The notes under the pieces: model-generated
What the model was told of the DNA's origin: nothing
Databases searched by the model: none
The model's input: the letters and a program-made list of their open reading frames with translations, nothing else
DNA from: JAIOHN01 sp038258185
GTDB lineage: Bacteria; Chloroflexota; Anaerolineae; Aggregatilineales; Phototrophicaceae
DNA length: 24,361 nt
Assembly: GCA_038258185.1 (NCBI GenBank)
Contig: JBBSQD010000073.1
Span: forward strand, 1 to 24,361
Reading direction: 5' to 3'
Translations under genes and position numbers: made by a program
Shown: in pieces, positions 1 through 7,325 of the stretch
Layout of the letters: every line of letters begins with the position of its first letter
Position numbering within the stretch: the stretch's first letter is position 1

Positions 1-629
1 ACAGCCATTCGGTACAGCATTTCGATTTCTTCCGGGTTGGTGACACACACCTGCAAATCCTTCAGCAAACCATTGCCCACACCGTAAATCCAGCCATGCA
101 CACTGATCTCCTGACCACGGCGCCATGCACCCTGCACAATTGTCGTCTGGCAAACGTGATAGACCTGTGCCAGCACGTTCAATTCGCAGAAGCGATCAAA
201 GCGCAGGTTGTCATCTTCGATGGCGTTCAGGGTCAACTGGTTGCGCTGATAGACATCCTTCAGGTGCCGCAGCCAGTTATCGATCAGGCCAAATTCCTGA
301 TTTTGCATCGCCGCCCGCACACCGCCACAGCCGTAATGACCACAGACAATAATATGTTTGACCTGTAAAACCTCGACCGCGTACTGAATAACAGACAAGC
401 AGTTGAGGTCAGTATGGATGACTACATTGGCGATGTTCCGATGAACAAACACCTCACCGGGGGGCAAGCCGATGATCTGATTGGCGGGGACGCGGCTATC
501 CGAACAGCCAATCCACAGATATTCTGGCGACTGCTGTGAGGCCAGTTTATGAAAAAACTCAGGGTCATCCTCTGTCATCCGCATAACCCACGCCTGATTA
601 TTATCAAAAAGATGCTTCAGCACACGCAT
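1..629 (-). CDS. can: Beta-class carbonic anhydrase, C-terminus cut by window edge
   Basis: This gene encodes a cytoplasmic zinc enzyme that interconverts CO2 and bicarbonate. I read it on the minus strand from the ATG at 629-627; the frame stays open to base 1, giving about 209 residues. The beta-class zinc motifs are clear: CSDSR at residues 42-46 (Cys42, Asp44, Arg46) and GHYGC at 97-101 (His98, Cys101). Family members of this type are about 220 residues long, so only a short C-terminal piece is missing. A good SD (GGAG) lies 9 nt before the ATG, and a possible -10 (TAAAAT, minus strand 668-663) lies about 35 nt upstream of it. The gene is divergent from the sulfatase operon. The family call is secure; the symbol is by analogy with E. 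coli Can. Confidence 0.93.
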   Translation of the reverse strand, partial: MRVLKHLFDNNQAWVMRMTEDDPEFFHKLASQQSPEYLWIGCSDSRVPANQIIGLPPGEVFVHRNIANVVIHTDLNCLSVIQYAVEVLQVKHIIVCGHYGCGGVRAAMQNQEFGLIDNWLRHLKDVYQRNQLTLNAIEDDNLRFDRFCELNVLAQVYHVCQTTIVQGAWRRGQEISVHGWIYGVGNGLLKDLQVCVTNPEEIEMLYRMA

Positions 630-724
630 ATTTCACTTCTCCAGGTTCATTCAGTGACGGCTATTTTAGCATTTCTGATCAGTAATTTTGATGAGCAGAG
701 TGCACAATTCATAACCAATTCATT

Positions 725-752
725 TTTGCAAGCTCCTGCAAGCAGGTATACT
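725..752 (+). promoter_or_regulatory. Candidate sigma-70 promoter of the sulfatase operon
   Basis: A TATACT hexamer at 747-752 (5 of 6 matches to TATAAT) is preceded by TTTGCA at 725-730, a weak -35, with a 16-nt spacer. Transcription would begin near 759, about 18 nt before the ATG at 777. The site lies in the 147-nt gap between two divergent genes, where a promoter is expected. This is seen by eye only; the -35 match is poor, so an activator may be needed. Confidence 0.45.
735..746. repeat. 12-bp palindrome inside the candidate promoter spacer
   Basis: CCTGC-AA-GCAGG is a perfect 5-bp inverted repeat around two bases. It sits between the proposed -35 and -10 of the sulfatase operon. The sequence TGCAAGC also occurs twice within 17 nt (728-734 and 737-743). 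Compact palindromes in the promoter spacer are typical repressor operators (LacI or GntR type), but which regulator would bind here is unknown and none is encoded nearby. Confidence 0.35.
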
Positions 753-776
753 TTGGTTGCTGAAAGAGGGAGAATT

Positions 777-2051
777 ATGCAGCCAAACATCGTCTTTATC
801 ACCTGTCATGACCTGGGTAAACATCTGAGTTGTTATGGTCATACAAGCGTTCACTCACCCGCGCTCCATCAACTGGCGGCGGATGGCGTGATTTTCGACA
901 ATCATTTTTGCAGCGCCCCGCAATGCAGCCCCAGCCGCTCTGCCCTGCATACAGGCCGACATGCACACAGTAACGGGATTATGGGTTTAACGCACGCCCC
1001 GTTCAACTGGCGTTTACATCCGGATGAACAGCATCTGGCGCAGCGATTAAAATCCGCTGGTTATCATACCGCCCTGATTGGGGTTCAGCATGTCGCCAGG
1101 GGTGAAGATGTATCTGCGCTGGGTTATGACACGATCATCGCTGGCAATCATGCCCGCACCGAAGCTGGCCCCAAAGCCAAAGACTGGATCGCACAAAACA
1201 AGGATACGCCGTTTTATCTGGAAGTGGGTTTCTTCGAGCCGCACCGTGCTTACAATGAACTGCCGGATAGCAGTCAGGGCGTGGAGATTCCGCCGTACAT
1301 CCCTGATAGCCCAGAGGCACGAGAAGATTTCGCCGCGCTGCAAGGTTCGATCCGCGCGATGGATGATGGCGTAAAAATGATTTTAGACGCGCTCGACGAG
1401 AACGGTCTGCGCGAAAACACCTGGGTGATCTTCGTGACCGATCATGGTCTGGCGATGCCACGGGCGAAATGTACGCTGTATGACGCCGGTATCGAAACAG
1501 CGCTGATGATGCGCTGGCCTGCGGGAAGTATCAGAGGTGGCAGACATATCGACGCGCTGACCAGCCATGTCGATGTGGTGCCGTCGATTCTGCAAGCGCT
1601 GAATATCTCCCTGCCGGACAATCTGCATGGGCACAGTTTGTGGCCGCTGCTGCAGGGCAATACTTATCAACCCAACGAACAGATTTTTGCTGAGAAAACT
1701 TTTCATACTGCTTATGAGCCCATGCGCGGTATCCGTACCATAGGGCATAAACTAATTGTTAATTTTGAGGCCGATATCGCTGTCAACGTCCCCAGTGATA
1801 TTCAGAAAAGCCCGATTTATCCGCTGATGCTGAATGAAATCACGGGGCATCGTCCACAGATCGAATTGTATGACCTTGAGGCTGACCCTTTAGAGAAAAA
1901 CAACCTCGCAGGTCATGCGGATTACGCCGCGATTGAGGCCGATCTTAAACAGCGCCTGCTCCACTGGATGCAATCGACGGATGATCTGCTGTTGGATGGG
2001 CCGGTTCCTTCCCCTTATTATTACGGCGCGCTGCGCCAGTTAGGTGTCTAA
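777..2051 (+). CDS. Sulfatase, heparan N-sulfatase (SGSH)-like, Cys-type
   Basis: This is a type I (formylglycine) sulfatase of 424 residues that hydrolyses a sulfate ester or sulfamate, probably on a sugar. The maturation motif CSPSR is at residues 50-54; Cys50 would become formylglycine. Metal-ligand regions are NIVFITCHD near the N-terminus (Asp12) and TDHG (Asp222, His223); His156 sits in a FEPHR segment. The short N-terminus and overall pattern resemble SGSH-like bacterial sulfatases. I chose the ATG at 777 because AGAGGGAGA lies just upstream. An in-frame extension back to 549 is open but overlaps the divergent carbonic anhydrase gene and reads as non-sulfatase sequence. No signal peptide is visible, so it probably acts in the cytoplasm on imported oligosaccharides. 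It is the first gene of a four-gene operon. No maturase is encoded in the window; the substrate is unknown. Confidence 0.9.
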   Translation: MQPNIVFITCHDLGKHLSCYGHTSVHSPALHQLAADGVIFDNHFCSAPQCSPSRSALHTGRHAHSNGIMGLTHAPFNWRLHPDEQHLAQRLKSAGYHTALIGVQHVARGEDVSALGYDTIIAGNHARTEAGPKAKDWIAQNKDTPFYLEVGFFEPHRAYNELPDSSQGVEIPPYIPDSPEAREDFAALQGSIRAMDDGVKMILDALDENGLRENTWVIFVTDHGLAMPRAKCTLYDAGIETALMMRWPAGSIRGGRHIDALTSHVDVVPSILQALNISLPDNLHGHSLWPLLQGNTYQPNEQIFAEKTFHTAYEPMRGIRTIGHKLIVNFEADIAVNVPSDIQKSPIYPLMLNEITGHRPQIELYDLEADPLEKNNLAGHADYAAIEADLKQRLLHWMQSTDDLLLDGPVPSPYYYGALRQLGV

Positions 2052-3048
2052 ATTGAAAACCATTCGCTGGGGAATTATCGGTTGTGGTGATGTGACCGAA
2101 ATCAAAAGTGGGCCGGGTTTGCAGAAAGCGGAGCATTCGGCTTTAGTGGCGGTGATGCGCCGTAACGGTGACCTGGCACGGGATTATGCGCAGCGTCACA
2201 ATGTGCCGCGCTGGTACGATGATGCTGATGCGCTAATGAATGACCCGGAAGTTGATGCGGTTTATATCGCGACCCCGCCGGACTCGCATGAGGATTACAC
2301 GTTAAAAGTCGCGCAGGTCGGCAAACCGGTTTACGTCGAAAAGCCGATGGCGCGCACCTATGCGGAATGTCAGTCCATGGTAGATGCCTGTAAAGCCGCA
2401 AACGTACCGCTGTTCGTCGCGTATTACCGGCGCATGCTGCCGCGTTTTCTGAAGATTAAAGAACTGGTCGCCAGCGGAGCGATTGGCGAACCGCGGTTTG
2501 TCCAGGTGACACTTTATCAAAAGCTCACCATTAACCCCGCAAATCTCCCGTGGCGCGTAGTTCCACAAATTGCCGGGGCGGGTGTGTTTCTTGATCTCGC
2601 CAGTCACATACTCGATGTGCTGGATTATATTCTGGGGCCGGTCTCGGATGCACAGGCTTTCGCTGGCAATCAGGCTGGAAAATATGCGGCTGAGGATATT
2701 GTCAGCGGTACATGGCATTATGAATCCGGTGTGCAGGGGGTCGGTACGTGGTGCTTTAATGCTTACCGCAACTACGACTATAACGAACTGGTCGGCAGCA
2801 CTGGCAAACTGACATTTTCCACCTTTGGCTCTGAGCCAGTCATTCTGACCACTGCCGATGGCGTGACCGAATTTCCGCTGGACAATCCCGTACATGTGCA
2901 GCAGCCTTTAATCCAGACCATCGTGAATGACCTGAACGGTCTCGGTCAATGCCCCAGTACCGGGGAGAGTGCGGCGCGTACCAGTTGGGTGATGGATCAG
3001 ATACTGGCGGATTATCGCGAAAAACATGGCACAGGGATTTTTGAATAG
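2044..3048 (+). CDS. Gfo/Idh/MocA-family NAD(P)-dependent sugar oxidoreductase
   Basis: This 334-residue protein has the family architecture: an N-terminal Rossmann fold with GIIGCG (residues 10-15), the EKP motif (99-101, with Lys100 the usual catalytic lysine), and a C-terminal alpha/beta domain with a DLASH segment near 184-188. Such enzymes oxidise or reduce hydroxyls of sugars, inositols or sugar derivatives with NAD(P)H. The start is GTG at 2044, overlapping the stop of the upstream sulfatase by 8 nt, and no strong SD is present, which points to translational coupling. Between two sulfatases it probably acts on the desulfated sugar. The C-terminal GTGIFE resembles 1,5-anhydrofructose reductase-like members, but the exact substrate cannot be read from the sequence. 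Confidence 0.88.
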   Translation: MSKLKTIRWGIIGCGDVTEIKSGPGLQKAEHSALVAVMRRNGDLARDYAQRHNVPRWYDDADALMNDPEVDAVYIATPPDSHEDYTLKVAQVGKPVYVEKPMARTYAECQSMVDACKAANVPLFVAYYRRMLPRFLKIKELVASGAIGEPRFVQVTLYQKLTINPANLPWRVVPQIAGAGVFLDLASHILDVLDYILGPVSDAQAFAGNQAGKYAAEDIVSGTWHYESGVQGVGTWCFNAYRNYDYNELVGSTGKLTFSTFGSEPVILTTADGVTEFPLDNPVHVQQPLIQTIVNDLNGLGQCPSTGESAARTSWVMDQILADYREKHGTGIFE

Positions 3049-3094
3049 ACTGCAAAATCACAATTATTTGTTGAATTAAACTTTTGGGAAACTG

Positions 3095-4576
3095 ATGACT
3101 AAACTTCCGCATATTATTATCTTTAACCCCGACCAGTGGCGCGGGGATGTGATGGGACACATGGGTAATCCGGCAGCGGTCACGCCCCATCTTGACAAGG
3201 CTGTGAAGGAAGATTTTGTCTCTTTCCGGCATGCGTTTTGTCAGAACCCGGTGTGTACGCCCAGCCGCTGCTCATTTATGACAGGTTGGTATCCGCACAC
3301 GCGCGGTCATCGCACCATGTTCCATATGCTGCAACCCGATGAGCCGATGCTGCTGCGCCAACTCAAGCAGGCTGGATATTTTGTGTGGTGGGGTGGCAAA
3401 AATGATGTTGTCCCTGCGCAGAACGGCTATGACGATTACTGCGATGTGAAATACGAACCCGAAAACACCCCAGAAAATCCGATCCGTGCTGATTATCATG
3501 GCCTGACGGATTGGCGTGGTGATCCGCAGGGGGATAATTACTATTCGTTTTATGTGGGGCGCATCGAGAATCCACGTAACACGCCTTATGTCCGTGACCG
3601 CGATTGGGCGATGGTCGAAGGCGCAGTTGAGCAGATCAAAAACCGGCCTGCTGACCAGCCTTTGTGCATCTATCTGCCGCTGAGCTTTCCGCATCCGCCT
3701 TACGCCGTAGAAGACCCGTGGTACAGCCAGATCGACCCGGATAAGATTCCGCCGCGCACGCCCACGCCGCAGGAATGGGATAAACTACCCAGCCTGCTGA
3801 AAGGTCTCTATGAAGGTCAGCACTTAGAGGGCTGGACGGAAGAGCGCTGGCAGGAATTGCGCCGCACCTATTATGGCATGTGCGCCCGTGTGGATACCCA
3901 GTTTTCGATGGTGATGGATGCCCTGCGTGAAGCCGGTATCTATGACGACAGCGCCGTATTTTTCTTCTCGGATCATGGTGATTTTACCGGTGACTATGGG
4001 TTAGTGGAAAAAACGCAAAACACCTTTGAGGACTGCCTGACGAATGTACCGTTTCTCATCAAGCCGCCTCAAGGCGTAGCCATTCAGCCGCGGGTGAGTG
4101 ATGCGCTGGTCGAACTGGTGGATTTTTCCGCGACGGTTTATGACTTAACCGGTATCGAGCCGGGATATACCACTTATGGTCGCTCCTTACTGCCGCTCCT
4201 TGCTGGCGAAACCGATCAGCATCGCGACGCGGTTTTCTGCCAGGGTGGGCGAACCTACGGTGAGGTGCAGGCGATGGAGAAAATCCCAGGTGCTGATCCA
4301 CAACTCCTCTATTGGCCTCGTATCCGATTACAAAACAGCGACGAAGCGCCCTATCATACCAAAGCCACCATGTGCCGCACGGAAGATTATAAATATGTTC
4401 ATCGCCTGTATGAAGCGGATGAACTTTACGACCTGAAAGCCGACCCGCGCGAAACCGATAATCGTATTGATGACCCGATTTTAACCAACGTGCTGGCGCA
4501 ACTCAAAGAGCGTCTGCTCCGTTTTTATCTGGAAACCAGTGATGTGGTGCCGTTCACACCCGACAAGCGTCATTAA
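3095..4576 (+). CDS. Sulfatase, arylsulfatase/iduronate-2-sulfatase-like, Cys-type
   Basis: This second type I sulfatase has 493 residues. CTPSR at residues 54-58 holds the cysteine to be converted to formylglycine, followed by the usual FMTGWYPHTRGHR stretch. Metal ligands appear as NPDQWR (Asp13) and FSDHGD (Asp293, His294). The long insert around 100-190 and C-terminal LYDLKADPRE segment set it apart from the sulfatase at 777-2051, so the two likely remove different sulfate groups. No signal peptide is visible. The ATG at 3095 follows a modest GGGA. It lies 46 nt after the oxidoreductase and 37 nt before the dioxygenase on the same strand, so it is probably in the same transcript. Family certain, substrate not. 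Confidence 0.9.
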   Translation: MTKLPHIIIFNPDQWRGDVMGHMGNPAAVTPHLDKAVKEDFVSFRHAFCQNPVCTPSRCSFMTGWYPHTRGHRTMFHMLQPDEPMLLRQLKQAGYFVWWGGKNDVVPAQNGYDDYCDVKYEPENTPENPIRADYHGLTDWRGDPQGDNYYSFYVGRIENPRNTPYVRDRDWAMVEGAVEQIKNRPADQPLCIYLPLSFPHPPYAVEDPWYSQIDPDKIPPRTPTPQEWDKLPSLLKGLYEGQHLEGWTEERWQELRRTYYGMCARVDTQFSMVMDALREAGIYDDSAVFFFSDHGDFTGDYGLVEKTQNTFEDCLTNVPFLIKPPQGVAIQPRVSDALVELVDFSATVYDLTGIEPGYTTYGRSLLPLLAGETDQHRDAVFCQGGRTYGEVQAMEKIPGADPQLLYWPRIRLQNSDEAPYHTKATMCRTEDYKYVHRLYEADELYDLKADPRETDNRIDDPILTNVLAQLKERLLRFYLETSDVVPFTPDKRH

Positions 4577-4613
4577 AATAATCGTAAAAAATTAATTTAG
4601 AGGAGATCAAAAA

Positions 4614-5411
4614 ATGGTTGCTAATGAACATACTGATATACAGGAACAGTACGAGCGTGATGGCTACGTCATTATCCGTAATGCGATTGACCCGGCTTTA
4701 GCCCAGGAAACATCGGATCATGTCGACTGGCTGCTGGAGAAAAACCCCGGCATCCGCCCGGAACAACTGCATCATAAACTGCTGCATAAAGACCCCTTCA
4801 TGCACCGCCTGACTGGCGATGATCGCCTGCTGGATATTGTCGAGCCGTTTATCGGTTCGGATATTGCCCTCTTCGCGGCACATTATATTGCTAAGGCGCC
4901 GTTCAAAGGCCAACCCGTGCTGTGGCATCAGGACGGTTCTTACTGGCCGCTGGAACCCATGGAAGTCATCACGATCTGGCTGGCCGCGACTGATTCCACG
5001 GTAGAAAATGGCTGTATGCGGGTGCTGCCCGGTACGCAGCATCAGAAATTACTCACTCTGCGGCAGATGCAGAAAACCGATGGCGAATCCGACGTGCTGG
5101 GTTATGGCATTGACCCGCGCACACTGGACGAATCGCAGGCGGTGGATCTCGAACTGCAACCCGGTGATGTTTCTATCCATCACCCGAATGTGATTCACGG
5201 CTCGAATGCCAATGACTCCGCGCGCTGGCGCAAGGGCTTAACCCTGCGTTACATCCCCACATCAACTAAAATTCTGATCGAAGGCCATAGTCCGTTTTTG
5301 CTGCGCGGTAATGCGGTGCCGGACATCAACAGCTATGAATCCAAACCGCGTTATGTCGAAGGTGAGCACATGCCGTTTGCGGATTCCGCTGCGTGGAACG
5401 CTAATCTTTAA
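4614..5411 (+). CDS. Phytanoyl-CoA dioxygenase (PhyH)-family Fe(II)/2-oxoglutarate enzyme
   Basis: This 265-residue protein has the double-stranded beta-helix signature: WHQDGS with His105 and Asp107, then the distal His195 in a VIHGS segment, and arginines at 206 and 212, one of which would bind 2-oxoglutarate. Members hydroxylate unactivated carbons, using O2 and 2-oxoglutarate and releasing succinate and CO2. The start is firm: AGGAG at 4601-4605, 8 nt before the ATG, is the best SD of the operon. It is the last gene of the sulfatase operon. PhyH proteins are common near sugar oxidoreductases and sulfatases in environmental genomes, but their substrates are mostly unknown; oxidative demethylation or hydroxylation of a modified sugar is a possible role. 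An alkylsulfatase role is less likely, because the known 2-oxoglutarate alkylsulfatases belong to the TauD group. Confidence 0.88.
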   Translation: MVANEHTDIQEQYERDGYVIIRNAIDPALAQETSDHVDWLLEKNPGIRPEQLHHKLLHKDPFMHRLTGDDRLLDIVEPFIGSDIALFAAHYIAKAPFKGQPVLWHQDGSYWPLEPMEVITIWLAATDSTVENGCMRVLPGTQHQKLLTLRQMQKTDGESDVLGYGIDPRTLDESQAVDLELQPGDVSIHHPNVIHGSNANDSARWRKGLTLRYIPTSTKILIEGHSPFLLRGNAVPDINSYESKPRYVEGEHMPFADSAAWNANL

Positions 5412-5422
5412 TCAACTGGCAA

Positions 5423-5442
5423 GGCATCGCGCCTGCGGTGCC
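5423..5442 (+). terminator. Likely terminator of the sulfatase operon
   Basis: GGCATCGC pairs with GCGGTGCC (one G-T wobble) around the loop GCCT, and a T-rich stretch (TGCTGCTTATTATTTC) follows. It begins 12 nt after the dioxygenase stop codon. The U-tract is imperfect, so efficiency is uncertain. Confidence 0.5.
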
Positions 5443-5495
5443 TGCTGCTTATTATTTCAGTGGGGCGTGGCGTGACAATCGTGGAAATTAAAACA

Positions 5496-5515
5496 GGCGC
5501 TCTGGAAAGAGCGCC
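5496..5515. terminator. Hairpin terminator between convergent genes
   Basis: GGCGCTCT pairs perfectly with AGAGCGCC around a GGAA tetraloop. On the minus strand the stem is followed by TGTTTTAATTT, a usable U-tract, so it best serves the radical SAM gene that ends at 5546. On the plus strand it may back up the hairpin at 5423-5442. Confidence 0.7.
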
Positions 5516-5545
5516 CGCTTTATAAAAGTTAGCAGGGTGACTATC

Positions 5546-7297
5546 TTAGTGGGCGGCGTTGGGGAACAAAGCCCAGCGTGCCTGCTGGAAGCCAATGTTG
5601 AGCAGGGATCTGATGGAGGCAACATTGGTCAGCGATTTGGCGAATGTCATGATAGGACCGGGTCGGAACATCCATTCGCGGGTGGCGCGTTGAGCTTCCT
5701 TCTGAAGATCGTCCGCACTAAGATTTGCATATTGGAGGACAGTTGATTTGTCCATGTCAACCTGCTCCCACTTTGTACCCGGCTTAAACCAGTTATTCTC
5801 CATAACCTGGAAGAAGAATGGTGTGCCAGGATAAGGGGCAGCTATATGGAAGATCGCGAGATCAAGCGGCAGTTCCTTACTGAAGTTAATTGTCTCTTGA
5901 ATAGTCTCGCGGGTTTCACCGGGTAAACCGATGATGAAGTAACCAAAGTTACGGATGCCGTACTTGTGTGACCACGCCAGACTGCGGCGGGCACGCTCGG
6001 CGGTCGTACCTTTGCGGGCATTTTTCAGGATTTCTTCGTTGGCGCTTTCAATACCCCAGGAAATGGTATCGCAACCAGCCTTAGCCATCATCTGCAGCAG
6101 TTCTTCATCGACATAATCGACGCGGCTGTTGCAGGTAAAGTGCAGACCCAGGTCAGCCTTGATCATTTCATCGCAGATACCCATCACCTGATCGCGATTG
6201 ATGGTGAACAGGTCGGCATACATATGAATGTTCTTCACACCCATTTCGGCCAGCATCCTGATCTCGGCCATGATATTCTCCGGGCTGCGCAGACGCAGCG
6301 CATGCTGGTAACTCACATGCTTGATGCAGTAGATACAACCGGCAGAACAGCCACGACTGGTGACAATAAACTGGTAGGAACCGTTCAACACCGGGGTGCG
6401 GTATTTATCCAGCGGCAGCAGATGATGCATCGGCAGCGGCATATCATCCAGGTTGGGGATGAAGGGGCGATCCTCATTACGAACGATTTCGCCTTTCCAG
6501 CGCCAGACCAGACCCTTGACGTGGTGCATATCAAACTGCCCCGTCGCTACGTCCAGTTCAGCTTTACGCGCTTCCCAGGTCGGGTCGGTGGTGCGATACA
6601 GCTTCTCGACTTCCGGGCTGAATTCCAGCCGACCGGTAATGGTATCCACAACTTCGCGCAGCGTCATGTCAGGTTCACCGCGCAGGCAGTAATCCAGACC
6701 GGGATGCGGGCGCATGGTTTCAATCGCCAGCGGGGTGACATGCGTCCCTAAAGCCATCGTGGTCGCGCCGACAGTTTTGGCCAGGAAACAACCATACATA
6801 TCATTAGTCAATGTAGGCGCAGTCACGTGGGTGACGTAGAAGCGCGGTTTCAGTTCTTCCAGTTTTGCCTGAAAGTCCGGCCAGGTCATGCGCTCGGCAA
6901 TCGCGTCGATAATGGCGACTTTATAATCAGGATGCAGAATAGCGGCCATCTGTGCCAGCTCGACCTGACCCCAGATCATGTTTTCACGGCTGCGACGACC
7001 CACGCGGTGCTGAGTCCTGATCCAGATATTGCCATCGGGAGCCGGTGGGTTCACCAGCAGCACATCGACGTTATGAGCGATATTCTGAGATGTGAACCGC
7101 GCCACAATCGGGTCGGCATCCGGGAAACGCACGTTGGAGAGTTTTGGTACGCGGCGCGTACCCAGGTTTTCTTTTAGCTCGCCTTCGAGGTCTTTGCGGC
7201 CAGTCATTTCGCCACCCGCATATGCCTCTGAGCTCTGGTAAGCTGCACGGCGCGCAGCATCGTATTTCTCGTTATTGTAATTACTTGTATCAGCCAT
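5546..7297 (-). CDS. B12-binding-domain radical SAM protein
   Basis: This 583-residue enzyme has an N-terminal Rossmann-like cobalamin-binding domain (about 75-215, starting VDVLLVNPPAP) followed by a radical SAM domain (about 305-520). The 4Fe-4S cluster cysteines are Cys317, Cys321 and Cys324 in RGCSAGCIYC. Later segments WGIESANEEIL and IIGLPGET are typical of the BchE/HpnJ-like B12 radical SAM group, whose members methylate or rearrange unactivated carbons. The first 70 residues are charged and without assigned fold. A GAGG SD lies 6-9 nt before the ATG. The gene follows a membrane glycosyltransferase by 28 nt in the same unit, so its substrate is probably a lipid-linked or nucleotide sugar or a lipid. 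It is not a sulfatase maturase: those lack the cobalamin domain and carry SPASM cysteines. Exact reaction unknown. Confidence 0.87.
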   Translation of the reverse strand: MADTSNYNNEKYDAARRAAYQSSEAYAGGEMTGRKDLEGELKENLGTRRVPKLSNVRFPDADPIVARFTSQNIAHNVDVLLVNPPAPDGNIWIRTQHRVGRRSRENMIWGQVELAQMAAILHPDYKVAIIDAIAERMTWPDFQAKLEELKPRFYVTHVTAPTLTNDMYGCFLAKTVGATTMALGTHVTPLAIETMRPHPGLDYCLRGEPDMTLREVVDTITGRLEFSPEVEKLYRTTDPTWEARKAELDVATGQFDMHHVKGLVWRWKGEIVRNEDRPFIPNLDDMPLPMHHLLPLDKYRTPVLNGSYQFIVTSRGCSAGCIYCIKHVSYQHALRLRSPENIMAEIRMLAEMGVKNIHMYADLFTINRDQVMGICDEMIKADLGLHFTCNSRVDYVDEELLQMMAKAGCDTISWGIESANEEILKNARKGTTAERARRSLAWSHKYGIRNFGYFIIGLPGETRETIQETINFSKELPLDLAIFHIAAPYPGTPFFFQVMENNWFKPGTKWEQVDMDKSTVLQYANLSADDLQKEAQRATREWMFRPGPIMTFAKSLTNVASIRSLLNIGFQQARWALFPNAAH

Positions 7298-7325
7298 AGC
7301 GACCTCGTCAGACTCTTTCTACTAC

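Noticed and set aside
549..776. N-terminal extension of the first sulfatase (76 extra residues)
   Set aside because: It overlaps the divergent carbonic anhydrase gene, has no sulfatase-like sequence, and the ATG at 777 has a good SD and matches the family N-terminus.
3095..3150. DQ instead of DD at the first metal site of the second sulfatase, as a sign of lost activity
   Set aside because: Many active type I sulfatases read DQ at this place; the Asp ligand, CTPSR and DH are all kept.
5546..7297. Radical SAM protein as the maturase for the nearby sulfatases
   Set aside because: It has an N-terminal cobalamin domain and lacks the SPASM cysteines of anaerobic sulfatase-maturating enzymes; it is in a different operon on the other strand.
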